This document shows positions 23,801 through 35,316 of a stretch of 64,000 nucleotides of DNA, piece after piece. How positions within the stretch are numbered: position 1 is the stretch's first letter; each line of letters begins with the position of its first letter. The notes beneath the pieces were generated by a model. That model was given only the letters and a program-made list of their open reading frames with translations. It had not been told where the DNA came from and did not search any database. The stretch comes from Nymphalis io (Eukaryota; Arthropoda; Insecta; Lepidoptera; Nymphalidae). Both the position numbers and the translations under genes were made by a program. The stretch lies in NCBI RefSeq assembly GCF_905147045.1, contig NC_065898.1, positions 4,712,001 through 4,776,000 on the forward strand, read 5' to 3'.

Positions 23801-26800
23801 AGAATCGCTCAGGCTGTTTAGCATCTCTTCCAAATCCTGCAGAGTCTCCGCCATGATGACAATGTCGTCGGCAAATCGCAGATGTGTAATGTGTTGGCCA
23901 TTTATATCAATGCCGCGTCCGTTCCAATCGAGCGTCTTGAAGACGTCCTCCAATGCATTGGTAAAGAGTTTCGGTGATATTACATCTCCCTGTCTTACCC
24001 CGCGATGCAATTGGATTGGTCTTGTGCTCTGATCTTGTACTTGGACGGTCATGGTTGCGGCTTCGTACAAACACTTTACCACCTGGACATACCGACAGTC
24101 AATTAGGCATCTCTGCATGGATTCCAGAACAGCCCAGGTCTCGATGGTATCGAAGGCTTTTTCGTAGTCCACAAATGCTAGGCATAGAGGCTGATTATAT
24201 TCCTCGGTCTTCTGTATTATTTGCCTTAGTGTGTGTATGTGGTCTACGGTACTGAAGCCTTTTCGAAACCCAGCCTGCTCCACGGGTTGGAAGTCATCGA
24301 ATTTTCGGGCAAGACGATTCGTGATTACCCTCGAAAACAATTTGTAAACATGGCTTAAAAGTGAAATGGGGCGGTAGTTTTTCAGAAGAGCTTTATCGCC
24401 CTTCTTGAAAAACAGCACCACCACACTTCTGCTCCATGTCTTCGGTGTTATACCATTGTGGAGGACGGAATTAAAGATGTTAGCCAGCTCTCTCAGAACT
24501 GGTGTGCCTCCTGCTTTGAGAAGCTCTGAGGTAATTCCGTCATCTCCTGGAGCCTTTTTGTTTCCAAGTTGCCCGAGAGCAATCCTAATCTCGCCCAAAT
24601 CGATGTCGGGAAGATCGTCTGATACACTCCCTTACCCCCCTGCTAAGGGAGTGTACTCACTTCCAATTTTCAGACTTCGGGCTGTTACTGAGAATTTTTG
24701 ACAGAAAAACCTAATAACTTTTTATTGGCCCGACTTGGGAATTGAACCCAGGACCTTCAAGTCTGTGGTCTTACATATAGTCACAAGACTAACGAGGCAG
24801 TCATATTAGGTCCTTACATATGAAATTAGCGTTCTGTCGTACCGACCACTTTGATCTGAAATATCTCCTCTTTGGTTTCAGATTCAAATTTATAAATTCA
24901 TTTAGCTGGTACATTTGAGTTTTGAAAACAGTCATTCATTTGTTTTTCCTCATTATTTTTTTCTTTGGCGTCGCTTATTACCACACAATGGAAAACATGA
25001 AATATCGGTATATTTACGAGTACGAGTTCTACCGTCGCACCAGTGCTGCAGAACCAGCTCGAAGGATTAATGATATGTACGGCGCTGGTGTTGCAAAAGA
25101 AAGAACGTTACGTTTTTGGTTTCAAAGTTTTCGTTCTGGAAATTTTGACCTTCAGAACCAACCCCGTGGGCGGCCAGAGGCCAAAGTGGAAAATGAAGAA
25201 TTAAAGGCTATTGTGGAAGCGGATCCATCACAAAGCACTTCAGATATAGCTGCAGGCTTCGGGGTAAGTGATAAAACTGTCCACTCCTCAAATCCACTAG
25301 AAGCAAATCGGGAAAGTAAAAAAACTTGAACGATGGGTACCTCATGAGTGAATCGAACTTGCAAACACGCGTCGACTGCTGTGTTACTTTGCTCAACCGA
25401 CACAATAATGAAGGGATTGTAAATCCAATCATTACTTGTGATGAAAAGTGGATACTATACGATAATCGGAAGCGCTCGTCGCAATGGCTGAACCCTGGAG
25501 ACCCAGCCAAATCCTGCCCTAAACGAAAATATTCTCAGAAAAAGTTACTTGTGAGTGTTTGGTGGACTAGCGCCGGTGTCGTTCACTACAGCTGTCTATT
25601 GTCAGCAACTGTAAACCATGAAGGAAGAACTAGCCGCTAAACAACCGAGATTGGTCAATCTTTCTAGGCCACTGCTGCTTCACAAAAACGCAAGACCACA
25701 CACTGCACAACAAACAACTACTAAGTTAGATGAGATTCAATTGGAATGTCTGCGACAGCCACCGATGCGGCAGTCCAAGCCACCTTCATAGAGTTTATTG
25801 ATTCTCGCCCCCATGGTTTTTTAGTAAAGGGATCAATGAACTACCTTTGAGACGGCAGAACTGCATAGATAACAACGGTGCATACTTTGAATAATTAAAT
25901 ATATTTTACAAAAAAAAAATATTCCTCCCGTACAAAACGCCAATTTCATACGTCAGGACGTAATATTTAGGAGACTGATTTACCTGCAAACTTCTTGATG
26001 TATAGCTTGTTCGAAATGCATAGTGTTGACTATTGCTCGTAACTTCCTCGCCGAGTTAAGCGCCCAATACGGTGTCATTATTTCTGTTTTACTTTCGCAG
26101 GCGTCTATCCTGCAAAAATATATTTTCATATTATGATTCCAGTTTAACTTTTTTTTAATGATTAATATTCCTATTTACCCCTGCAATTAAGCGCACGGGA
26201 TCGAATCAGCGATTTATAACATCGCTAGGCAGATAATATAAGTACGAGAAAATAATATTGCAGTTTGGCGTAAAAGTAACCGAGGTTGTGTGATACCTCT
26301 CTATGAACCTATCAGTAGCAAAGTGTTTTCAAATATCTCGGCGAAATGCCTCAACAAATAGATTTGACATTGGGACTTAGAACACGTGAGATATCACTTT
26401 GAGCAATTTATTTCCTGCAAGCTGCAATAAAATTAATGTTCCCGACATCACACATAACCGTTTTTGGGAATAAGAGTCGCTTCTTCTCTTTCAGATCTCC
26501 GTTTAACTTTGAACCAATATTATTATAATTTGAAAGAATTTTGACATTAACCATGATATGATTTGAAATACATATACCAATTATTTTTACAACACGTACG
26601 GACACGGTATACTTTTTAATATCTTTCATTGTCACTAACAATGACTCATGTGCTGCGTGACGTCATAGTTTTGCGGGATTGATTACAAAAGAAAGATTCT
26701 AGATTCTAGAGTGAGGTGTGTTTAGAGAGCAAAAACTTATTTAGTTTACGTACCTCCCAGTATTGTTGACTGACTGTGTGTCAGGTAATGAAGGCTTTGT

Positions 26801-28861
26801 CTGCCGAGCATGTCGGAAGTAGGAGTCCCCAGAATGCATGTCAGGTACACCCGGAGCTCTACGCACTCTGTTTCCCCCCGGTATTGTAAATGATCCGTAC
26901 ATTCGCTTTATTAACGCTTTATTCTCATCTATGAAAGTTTCGATTTTATCTCTGAAAAAAAAAAATGGTAATGAGTTCTCGCTGCCAGTAAATTTGTTTT
27001 TATATTGTGTGTCTTATATAATTTGTATAAATGTTTATATAAAAAATAACATTGTTTGATTGTACTTGATCCAATTGATGGTCGAATAAGAGGCGTAGTA
27101 TAACGAATAACTTTATGTTTTTTTTAAGTATCTGTCCCTACTCATAGATAAGATGAGGAAGAAAAATTTGCAAATAGGGTGTTAAGAAATTTTTAAGGAC
27201 AAGTTAATAAAAATTACGACATCAAGGTAGAAATAAATAGCTTTTTAAACACAATCAAATTAATCTAATTTTAAAGTTACCAAATACTTAAGTATCTACC
27301 TATTTTAATCATTTTTTTAAAATAAATTAGCGAAACAATACTTACATAGGATACGTATTACCGGCGGTCGGACAATAGAGTTGAAAATTTCGTTTCACGC
27401 AAGGCACTCCTCGGATAATTTGACCTTGAAGCTCGTAGCCCAAGGCTAGTGACAGGGCGGTCCATAGGATCTAAAAAAAACAGTAATTTATGTGAAATAC
27501 AATGTAGTTAGCACAACTATCAAAGAGTATGATTTTATTTCGATATTTGTGAATGGAGTAGTACGTGTGGAACTTATGTGGTATTTATACACAGTACAGT
27601 AGAATTTGCACAATACGCACGACGGCGGTGTCTTTGATACATACATACTCATTTATATTGCCTATGTACACGTATAAATTATCACAATTTAATTATTGCA
27701 AATTAAAGAGCAGTACCATATTTCTCAATGTTCAATACAGTAGCTTAAAACTATGCCATAAAAAAATTATAAGTTAAAATAAATTTAAATTGTATTTATA
27801 ACAAAAAAAATCTTTTGAAATCGTCACTTATTACAAGATTAAATTAATCCGTTGGCAAGGTTTATATAGAAAATAATCGGCAAGAAACTCAGTTGTAAGG
27901 TACTCTTTTCTGCCAATTAAACTAAGTAAATTAATTAATTAAATGGAGAAGAAAACATTAAGGAATAGCATCGGGAATACCTCATTACCCAGGCAAACAC
28001 TACTGACCTTTCAGGTGCTTAATTAATGTTAATAATTAATTAGTCTCGTAAATGTTAAGGAAAACATCGTGAGGAAACCTGCATGTGTTAAATCCTAGAT
28101 GTGAATCAACCCGCACGAGCTATGTAGGCTCAATGATAGTTATTCCTCAAGAGGAGAAAAGGCTTTTGGCAAGCAATAGTAATATTTACAGGAGGTAACT
28201 TTACTTTCTTTACACAAAAATTCCCAAGGGGTCTTGGAACCATAACTCAATACTTTCGGTTCAAATGCACGTTTTTCTTTCATTAAGTCGGTAACATATA
28301 ACTGAATATATGCGTATATATAATTTAATTTATATTAAGCTATAGCGACCATAACCAGGGCCGGATTATGCCCAGTAGAGATCACCAGACAATGCAAATC
28401 TCACTTTAGGTAGGTAGATTTAGTAAGATTTAATGAGTAAGTCTGTAAAGATATCATGTAGGTAGAATTTAAACTTGGAACCAACAAAAAAAATATCGTC
28501 GTTAATACAATAAAATAGCTCATGAAAGGTAGTATATTAAATTTTGTCATCAAAATCTTGTCTGAGAAAGACACAACCCACACACAAAATTTAGCGCCGG
28601 GCTCATAAACACTTGTCTACATAGCTTATATATCCATAATCTGGGTATGAACTTACTATATCTCGAGAATTTAAGCTGTGGGGACGTGAAAGATTTCTGT
28701 TTAATTTTACCAAGTACTCGACACGCATTTTCATAAATATAATTTAAATAAGACTATAAACACGTAAATAAGCAAATAAAATGTAAGTCAGTCGTCTATT
28801 ATAGTATTTCAAATTATATAACTATACTCACATTGACCGACGTAAAATAACGTTTATCCAT
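20851..28861 (-). CDS. Spaetzle-family cystine-knot ligand (Spz6-like)
   Basis: Secreted neurotrophin-like ligand of Toll-type receptors. Five exons join in one frame with GT/AG borders: 28832-28861, 27346-27470, 26754-26951, 25984-26109 and 20851-21007, giving 211 aa. A signal peptide is visible ('ILWTALSLALG', residues 11-21). The prodomain has 'CVKRNFQLYCPTAGNTYP' and 'IDENKALIKRMYGSF'. A dibasic furin-type site 'RVRR' lies at 80-83. The C-terminal knot (about 119-210) has ten cysteines: one in 'IDACESKTEIMTPYWALNS', one in 'FEQAIHQEVC', and eight in the last exon, including 'FMDWFLFPSCCVCRC'. The family is certain. 'FEQAIHQEVC' and 'EQKYKWHRLLAYDP' remind me of Spaetzle 6, but the paralog is a judgement. 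A TATA-like 'TTTTATATAA' lies about 60 bp upstream of the ATG. The 4976-bp last intron holds nested transposons. Confidence 0.9.
22132..22250 (-). mobile_element. SINE-D 3' fragment
   Basis: Minus-strand copy with A-tail at the left (T-run 22136-22142) and the family 3' motif, truncated at its 5' end within 'AAGCGATGGTTGACATTTC'. It lies in the last intron of the Spaetzle-like gene. Confidence 0.75.
22330..22495 (+). repeat. dispersed repeat, as at 9.57 kb
   Basis: Contains 'GGTTAAACCACTGAGTCGAT' and 'GATAAAATTTGGTATGAAGC'. Third copy at 43.9 kb. Class unknown. Confidence 0.5.
22977..24803 (-). mobile_element. SINE-C copy split by an RTE insertion
   Basis: The tail half of SINE-C lies at 22977-23098 and the head half at 24645-24803, where the B-box region 'GGGAATTGAACCCAGG' and the head '..CTAACGAGGCAG' can be read in reverse. 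The two halves are contiguous in family coordinates. Between them lies the RTE element, flanked by the duplicated SINE bases 'AAGGGAGTGT' at 23089-23098 and 24645-24654. The SINE therefore predates the RTE insertion. Confidence 0.9.
23099..24644 (-). mobile_element. RTE-clade LINE, 5'-truncated, long open RT frame
   Basis: The minus strand carries an uninterrupted frame of 496 codons from its first Met (23108-24598). It starts in the RT ('NKKAPGDDGITSELLKAGG'), with catalytic motifs 'AFVDYEKAFD' and 'FADDIV' and thumb/C-terminal signatures 'GAETWTLT' and 'GRPVTRWADDLKKVAGSGW'. These match RTE-clade endonuclease-reverse transcriptases of arthropods. The AP endonuclease is missing, so the copy is 5'-truncated. 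It ends in a short poly(A) (T-run at 23098-23108). A 10-bp target duplication flanks it. The intact frame implies a young insertion. Confidence 0.93.
24806..25963 (+). mobile_element. mariner-type DNA transposon, defective
   Basis: About 1158 bp bounded by inverted repeats: left end 'TTAGGTCCTTACATATGAAA', right end reading in reverse 'TTACGTCCTGACGTATGAAA'. TA dinucleotides flank it (24804-24805 and 25964-25965). The plus strand encodes mariner transposase pieces: an N-terminal HTH part from about 24988 ('FYRRTSAAEPARRINDMYG', 'WFQSFRSGNFDLQ'), then after a frame break near 25.28-25.33 kb the first catalytic Asp in 'TCDEKWILYDN', and further the 'ARPHTAQQT' segment. There the expected second Asp of 'H-D-N' is Lys (codon AAA at about 25684). 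Missing sequence, frame breaks and this change make it non-autonomous. The ends resemble the cecropia-type subfamily as I remember it. Confidence 0.92.
28043..28200 (+). repeat. degenerate SINE-A fragment
   Basis: 'AAAACATCGTGAGGAAACCT' and 'GCATGTGTTAAATCC' match the SINE-A body, and 'CAAGAGGAGAAAAGGCTTTTGGC' -like sequence matches the tail. It lies in the first intron of the Spaetzle-like gene. Confidence 0.65.
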
Positions 28862-28879
28862 GTTCGCTACCGGTTTTAT

Positions 28880-29724
28880 TGTTTAATTAACACGTCTCGC
28901 TTCCTAAAAGTGTACTAATTATATAAAACAATCTAAAACAATTCGGCCATAAGCAACTCGCGAAAAAAAGACGCTATTCGCTGTGCGCCATTGTACACAG
29001 TAACTTAAGATCCTAAGACACATCCGGTGATATTCGCGCCGTGACGCAATTACGGTTCATTCTATTTTGTTAGATTGCACTTATATATTATTAAATATAA
29101 ATTAATTTACAGAAATTAGTTTAAAGAATTTAATATTTAAAGTTACGAGAAATAGTTTTAAAGAAAAACTTGTTTGAGTGACACGAGTTAAATTTCAAGG
29201 TCGTATTGTAGGTAACTTAATTTTTTAATTTAAATGCAACTTTTCATGTGTAACGCTCGAAGAAAAGTTTACTTCTGATATGTTTAACGGGATTCACAGG
29301 CTTGCAACTATTTAAATATAAGATAAAAGAAAAAGGTTAGTTTTATTTATTTCACGTTTTTTTAACTCGCACAGTTTCAAAGTATTTCTCTATTTGAATA
29401 AATATGAATCGCTATTGCGCAAAAAGGACTGATATAAAATGATTTTTACATTCATATACGTCTTCCTATCGGACTGTAAATCAAAACAGTGTGAAGGAAA
29501 CATTAAAGCGCTGAGAATTATAATAGCAGGACACACACACAGTGAATACGTAAATAATAGATATATCTTACTCAATATAAATATCGTCAACATTGCATGT
29601 AAATATATTTTATGAATCGGCTGCTCGTCCCGACTTCGTACGGGCAAAATCGAAGATCGTCACATTCAATCCAATCTAACTCATACAGTGACCCATTCAA
29701 ATACAGAAAGATACATCAAAATTT
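28880..29724. other. Spaetzle-like gene upstream region
   Basis: The first 150 bp beyond the ATG contains the TATA-like 'TTTTATATAA' on the minus strand (28919-28929) and somewhat higher GC up to about 29050. The rest is AT-rich, and no other feature was seen. Confidence 0.35.
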
Positions 29725-29995
29725 GACGAGTCGTTTAGCGTGGTTGGTAGGTACCTGCCTTTCACGCCGAAGGTTGTGGGTTCGATTCCCACCCAGGACA
29801 GACATTTGTGTGCATGAACATGTCTGTTTGTCCTGAGTCTGGGTGTAATTATTTATATAAGTATGTATTTACAAAAGAAAAGTAGTATATGTAGTATATC
29901 AGTTGTCTGGTTTCCATGGCACAAGCTCTGCTTAATTTGGGATCAGATGGCCGTGTGTGAATAAAGTCCCAGGATATTATTATTATTATTATAAA
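29725..29995 (+). mobile_element. SINE-B copy (tRNA-Glu-like head)
   Basis: Head 'TAGCGTGGTTGGTAGG', anticodon-like loop 'GCCTTTCACGCCG' and B-box 'GGGTTCGATTCCCACCC', then body 'TTTGTCCTGAGTCTGGGTGT' and 'ATCAGTTGTCTGGTTTCCAT', ending in (TTA)n. The loop has TTC at the anticodon position, suggesting a tRNA-Glu ancestor. Copies also at 55.9 and 63.5 kb. Confidence 0.88.
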
Positions 29996-32780
29996 ATCGG
30001 TCCAGCCGTTTGAAAGGAGTTCAGTGACAACAGTAGCTACACGTGTACTGAAGAATTATATATACATATAAAGATTTATTGAACTGTAACAACGGTTTGT
30101 GCGCAATAGACGGTCGTTTCGTTAAAGTGATGTATTCTTATTTTGAATGTCAAATCAATAATGAAAGAAAGAGCGAAAGCAGTTTTTATCAAAACAACGT
30201 TTATAAATATGGCCGTAAATGATTAATGATTGCAAGATTTAAATTCGTGCTCATTTTTTAAATATATTGTTGATATTTGATATCGAAATTTAAATGAAAA
30301 ACTAGATCCAGCCATTTATTTGTTAAGTTGCTGTTATGTAGCAATTTAAAGCAATTCTCTATATTATTAGCGTCAGGTCTATGAATAACCTTGCTTGCTA
30401 AAATAAATTTGCATACATAACTAGAAAAAAGTCTTTAATGTGGCTTAGAGACTTATTATCTAACTAACTTTATCATTTATGGATTTTACGTAATTGTAAT
30501 TATTTCTATTAATAAAATAGAAAACAAACTATGCGCTGACGTCACTTCTTTAAAGGAAAGAAACTTTACAAAGTAATAAAAATAAAATAATTTAATATAT
30601 TCAAGTGTCGTATTTGTTTTTCAAAGGAAATATGTTCAATAAATAATTTATCAAGAGTTTGCATTAAAGGAAACACGTGTGCATGAAAAATTTTACCCTT
30701 TTCACACTTAATGATAATTTTGTTTCATGTATTTATATTTTTAAGAAGTATTCAACTACCAATTATAAATTTTCATATTATATTAGTGGAATTAGTTCGA
30801 GATAAAACTACTTATCTGTTTAATGTTCGTGTGTTGTGTTAAAAGAAAATGTTAACGATTTTTTTTTACCACCACTTTTTTATTTGTATATTTACATAGA
30901 AAAATAAGCAAAGAAATGTGGCCATAACGACACGCCCGATCGATACGAATACCATTGATGATTATTGAAAGAAAATGCGAAGTAAAATAAATAAAAACAT
31001 ACAATTCAATTAGTAAGAAATAAAAATATTTATTTATTCACTTATATTAAAATAGGTATCATGCAGCGACGAAGAGGGCGCATGAGAGCGTTATACACTT
31101 TGACGTCATTATATACGAGTCAGTCTTATCCCCAAAGCGCACCTAATAGATGCTTACATCACAATCCAACAAATTATACCCACAGGCTTCTAACATGCAG
31201 TGTTTATTTGTTTAGGGGTTGCATCGGTCACCTTATGCGTAGAGGAAATGTTTTTTATATACTTAATTGTTATATGTATGTATATATTTTTTAATTATTT
31301 AATGATATTTATTATTTCTAGACGCCCATTTAGAACTTTAGAGAGCTTAATGTACAGTCAAGTGCATGTTACATTAAATTTGTTATACTTTGGTAGTTGA
31401 AAATTGTTGAAAGTTAATAAAAATAAAAAGCATTTGTCGATGTCTTTTTTTATACTTAACATTTATATGTTTACATTTTTCAAAACTTTCTCAATTAAAC
31501 TAATACAATCGCTATAAAAATAAATAGTATTGTCTATTTAAGGTAACATGTAACCGCAGCCTTAGGCCGTAAGGTTTCAAATGAAATTAAAGTGGACAGA
31601 AGAAACTGCGAACACGCCATTATTTATTTGTATTGTAGTAAGTATTCAGCATGTGCAACCGTCTTTATACTATTAAATCCCAATAGAGTTCAATACCCGC
31701 ATTATATAACACAAACACATAATTGTGTATATCTCGAGATAAATATCAACTTGTGTACACGCAATATAGTAGCCGATTCCTGTCAGTGACGATCGCGTAA
31801 TGAACGGAACGCAATTATTCTTCAACATTGGCCACTGAGCGAATAAAAAACGAGATCGTTTCAATTACATGTAGTTTAGATTATTTAAACAGACTGAATA
31901 TAATTTAGGTTTTTTTATTATTTAGTACGATATTAACATATGGCACAATAGTAAACATTTTCAAACTATTTACTGTTACTGGTAATATATACATATGTCC
32001 ATTCGTCTACGCCTTATATGTCAGAAATTCATCCAACAGTAAGGTTACCTCACGACACCCTCTTCCTTCCTTCTACGTTTACGGGAAGCACGGGAATTAT
32101 AAACACAAAAAAATCAATAATGCCTGCCCTAGCCAGCTATAGTAAGTAATGCAGACGACATTTGTTCATCATCATATCTCTTCGCGATATAACCACTGAT
32201 CGGATTGTAATGAACATGCCACGGAGGTTGCCTTTATTAGTATATTGGCCTATAAATTACGAAATTAACAGGAAAATATGTTATCTTTTTATGTTCTTAA
32301 AATAGTAGAGTAACACATAACAAAATAGAGAGAACATTGGGAGAAATAGAAATATAAAGTATGCTTTAAAAAAATAAAACCTACATCATAAAAGTTTAGG
32401 TGAATTGAGTTTAGTGTTAGTATTTTTCCTCCTAAAATTAAATACTGTTTCTTTAGTATTCCTAATAGGTATTACTTTAGTTATTTATTTAACTGTTTGT
32501 TATGACTGTATATAATATTGTGTGACCATTCAGTTAAGGAAATCAATGATTAATGATTTATCCTTTATGTTCAGAATTGTATAGAATTAATCAAATACAA
32601 TATACCATGCACTAATTATATGTAAATAGTGTATGTATGAAACGTTAATAAAATCGATTACTTGTGTTAAAATTTGACACTATACTATTTATTGAAATTC
32701 ATTTATATCTACATCTATTTGTTGAAGCCGAGATTGCTATAGAAATAAAAAAACGTTAAGATTAAAGTAGCTAGAAAACT
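29996..32780. other. gene-poor region
   Basis: AT-rich DNA without a supported gene. A scrap resembling SINE-A lies at about 32.03-32.11 kb ('TACCTCACGACACCCTCTTC'). The ORFs of 60-77 codons here show no family resemblance and look like chance frames. Confidence 0.5.
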
Positions 32781-32784
32781 GGAA

Positions 32785-32960
32785 TCTTAACCGAAGATTA
32801 AGGGTTCAAGCTCGTCTCGCATGTGTTGATTGAGCTTCTGCCACATGAGTATCCACCAAGCCGTATTGGTGCAGCGTGGTGGAATAAGTACAAAGCTCTA
32901 AAACCTTAATTTGAGAGTAAGCCATTGCCCAGCCGTGGGATATTTACAAACAGCTACTGT
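32785..32960 (+). repeat. degenerate SINE-A
   Basis: B-box-like 'AAGGGTTCAAGCTCG', then 'CTTCTGCCACATGAGTATCC', 'GTGCAGCGTGGTGGAATAAG' and the end 'CCAGCCGTGGGATATTTAC' are all recognisable. It directly precedes the LINE at 33 kb. Confidence 0.7.
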
Positions 32961-32974
32961 AAATTGGTTACTGT

Positions 32975-35316
32975 AACTTGGTTCTTCGGATCACGGCCTT
33001 ATATCTACCAAAGTGTCACAGGCCAAGCTGCCGCCATCAGCGGTATGCAAACGTCGCGTTTGGCACTATAAGTCGGCAGATTGGGACGGTATGCGCGATT
33101 ACTATGCGTCAGTCCCTTGAAAGGAACGTTGCTTCAGTGGGAATGACCCGACAGCTAGTGCCGCTGCTGTTGCTGATGAGATCATGTTAGGAATGGAATA
33201 CTACATTCTTAGCTCAGATCTCATCAGTAGGGGTACGCGTAACCGTTGGTTCACTTGTGAATGTGCCGACGCTGTATCATCTAAGCAGGCGGCATATCGC
33301 GCGTGGATCAACGTCTACGTTAGCGGGGCATCTAACATTGACTCACTGAAAGCAAACTACAATAAAAATTCCAAGTCCTGTAGGAATACACGAGAGCGGA
33401 TGCACAGCGCATTGTACAGATTGGTCATGACCTTATTTCGCATCCTAGGGGCTCCCGTAGCTTCTGGCGTCTGACCAAGTCTGTGCAAAACAATTTCTGC
33501 CAACCTTCGCTGCCACCGCTCAGAAATTCGGACGGATCGCAAGCTCACAGTGCGCAGGAGCAAGCCGACCTCCTGGCTAAACTCTTTGCCGACAACTCTG
33601 TGATCGATGATTGTAGTGCGCTGCCACCAACAATACCTTCATGTGGCCACAAGATGCCTGACATTAAAATCAGGCAACGTGATGTGCGTGCGGAGCTGCA
33701 ATCACTTGATATACGGAAAGCTAGCGGTCCCGATGGAATACCAGCCATAGTGCTGAAGAAGTGCGCGGCGGAGCTGTCTCCTGTGTTAACGCGCCTGTTC
33801 CAACTTTCTCTCTCTTCGGGATGTGTGCCGGAGGCTTGGAGAAGAGCTAATGTGCAAGCGGTTCCCAAAAAAGGGGATCGGTCTGACCCGGCAAATTATC
33901 GACAAATAGCTATCACCTCAGTACTTTGTAAGGTGATGGAACGGATTCTAAACAACCAACTGATCCATTACCTAGAAGATCACTGTCTAATTAATGATCG
34001 TCAGTACGGGTTTCGACCAAAACGGTCCACAGGTGATCTTCTAGCGTACGTAACACACCTCTGGGATGAAGCTATCGACAAGCATGGAGAATCGTTGGCT
34101 GTCAGCCTCGATATCTCCAAGGCTTTCGACAGGGTCTGGCACAGAAGTCTTCTCTCCAAGCTACCGGCCTATGGTCTGCCTGCTCAGCTATGCACTTGGA
34201 TTGCCAGCTTCCTACACAAGCGTAGCCTTCGTGTTTTAGTAGATGGTTGCGCTTCACAATTCTATGTAGTGAATGCTGGGGTCCCCCAGGGATCTGTGCT
34301 ATCTCCCACACTCTTTCTTTTGCAGATCAATGATATGCTCTCTCTTGGGAACATACATTGCTATGCAGATGATAGTACAGTGCATGGTGGATACCACGGA
34401 CGCGCAATGGCTGGGCGGGCGGAAACTGAGGAGAGGCGGAAGGATCTTGTCATTGAACTCGATAGGACGTTAGAACTCATCGCCAAATCGGGTTCTGATA
34501 ATCTTGTTGAGTTTAATGCCAAGAAAACACAGGTTGCGCTCTCGCAGCGTACAAGTCACCATTTTACCCTCATCCCTCCTTCTGTGGCACACCGCTGATG
34601 ATACAGAGCAAAATCGCCATGCTGGGGATGGACGTTCGCTGCGACCTTATTCGAAGGGATTACATCGAGGCTATTATAAAAACAGCTTCACGGAAACTCG
34701 GAGTTCTGAACAAGGTGCGGCGTTTTTTCACGCCACAACAACTGTGCCTGTTATACAAAACACAGGTACGGTCTTGCGTTGAATATTGCTCGCACCTTTG
34801 GGATGGCTCCGCTAAGTACCTACTGGAGGCCTTGGACCGGTTGCAGTACGCATTATTGGCGACGTAAAGGTCACAAACACCCTTGAACCTTTACAATTGC
34901 GTCGCGAGATAGCAGCACTGAGCGCTTTCTATCGACTGTATCACGGCGAGTGCTCTGAGGAATTATTCTCTCTAATTCCTGCTTCCCCGTTCCTTCTTAA
35001 GTCCACGCGAGTTGGTTCTCGATGTCACCGCCTAAGTGTGACATCAATTCCATCGCGCACAAAGAAATTTGGCAACTCCTTTCTTTGTCGCACTACCAAA
35101 AAATGGAATTCCTTACCAGCTCACGTGTTCCCCTCCTCTTACAACCCGGGTTCCTTCAAACGAGGCGTGAAGAGGCATCTTGCGGGCCGGCAAGGCGGGG
35201 ACGGCTAGTACAGAACATTCTTCCCGACTGTACTGGCCGTCGTCACGTTTGGACTCTACTACCACTTACCATCAGGTGGAGTAGAGTCATTTGCCATCCC
35301 GGCGCATATATATAAA
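32975..35316 (+). mobile_element. Jockey-like LINE, 5'-truncated, frameshifted
   Basis: The most complete copy of the family seen at 1-666 and 2700-3225. The RT frame (33483-34598) contains 'KASGPDGIPAIVLKKC', 'YRQIAITSVLCKVMERILNN', 'DISKAFDRVWH', 'GVPQGSVLSPTLFLL' and 'YADDST'. Frame breaks near 34.55 and 34.85 kb divide off the later parts ('CVEYCSHLWDGSAKYLLEALDRL', then 'KKWNSLPAHVFPSSYNPGSF'). An upstream partial frame (33.06-33.47 kb) carries the connector between endonuclease and RT; the endonuclease itself is absent. The 3' UTR holds 'ACCACTTACCATCAGGTGG' and ends near an A-run at 35316. It is not functional as it stands. Confidence 0.9.

Noticed and set aside
23318..24255. Plus-strand ORFs of 60-98 codons opposite the RTE element
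   Set aside because: They are antisense shadows of the 496-codon RT frame and carry no motifs of their own.
25152..25510. Minus-strand ORFs opposite the mariner element
   Set aside because: Antisense shadows of the transposase. The plus-strand HTH and 'TCDEKW' motifs and the terminal repeats fix the coding strand.
34102..34311. Minus-strand and alternative-frame ORFs within the 33-35.3 kb LINE
   Set aside because: Shadow frames of the reverse transcriptase.
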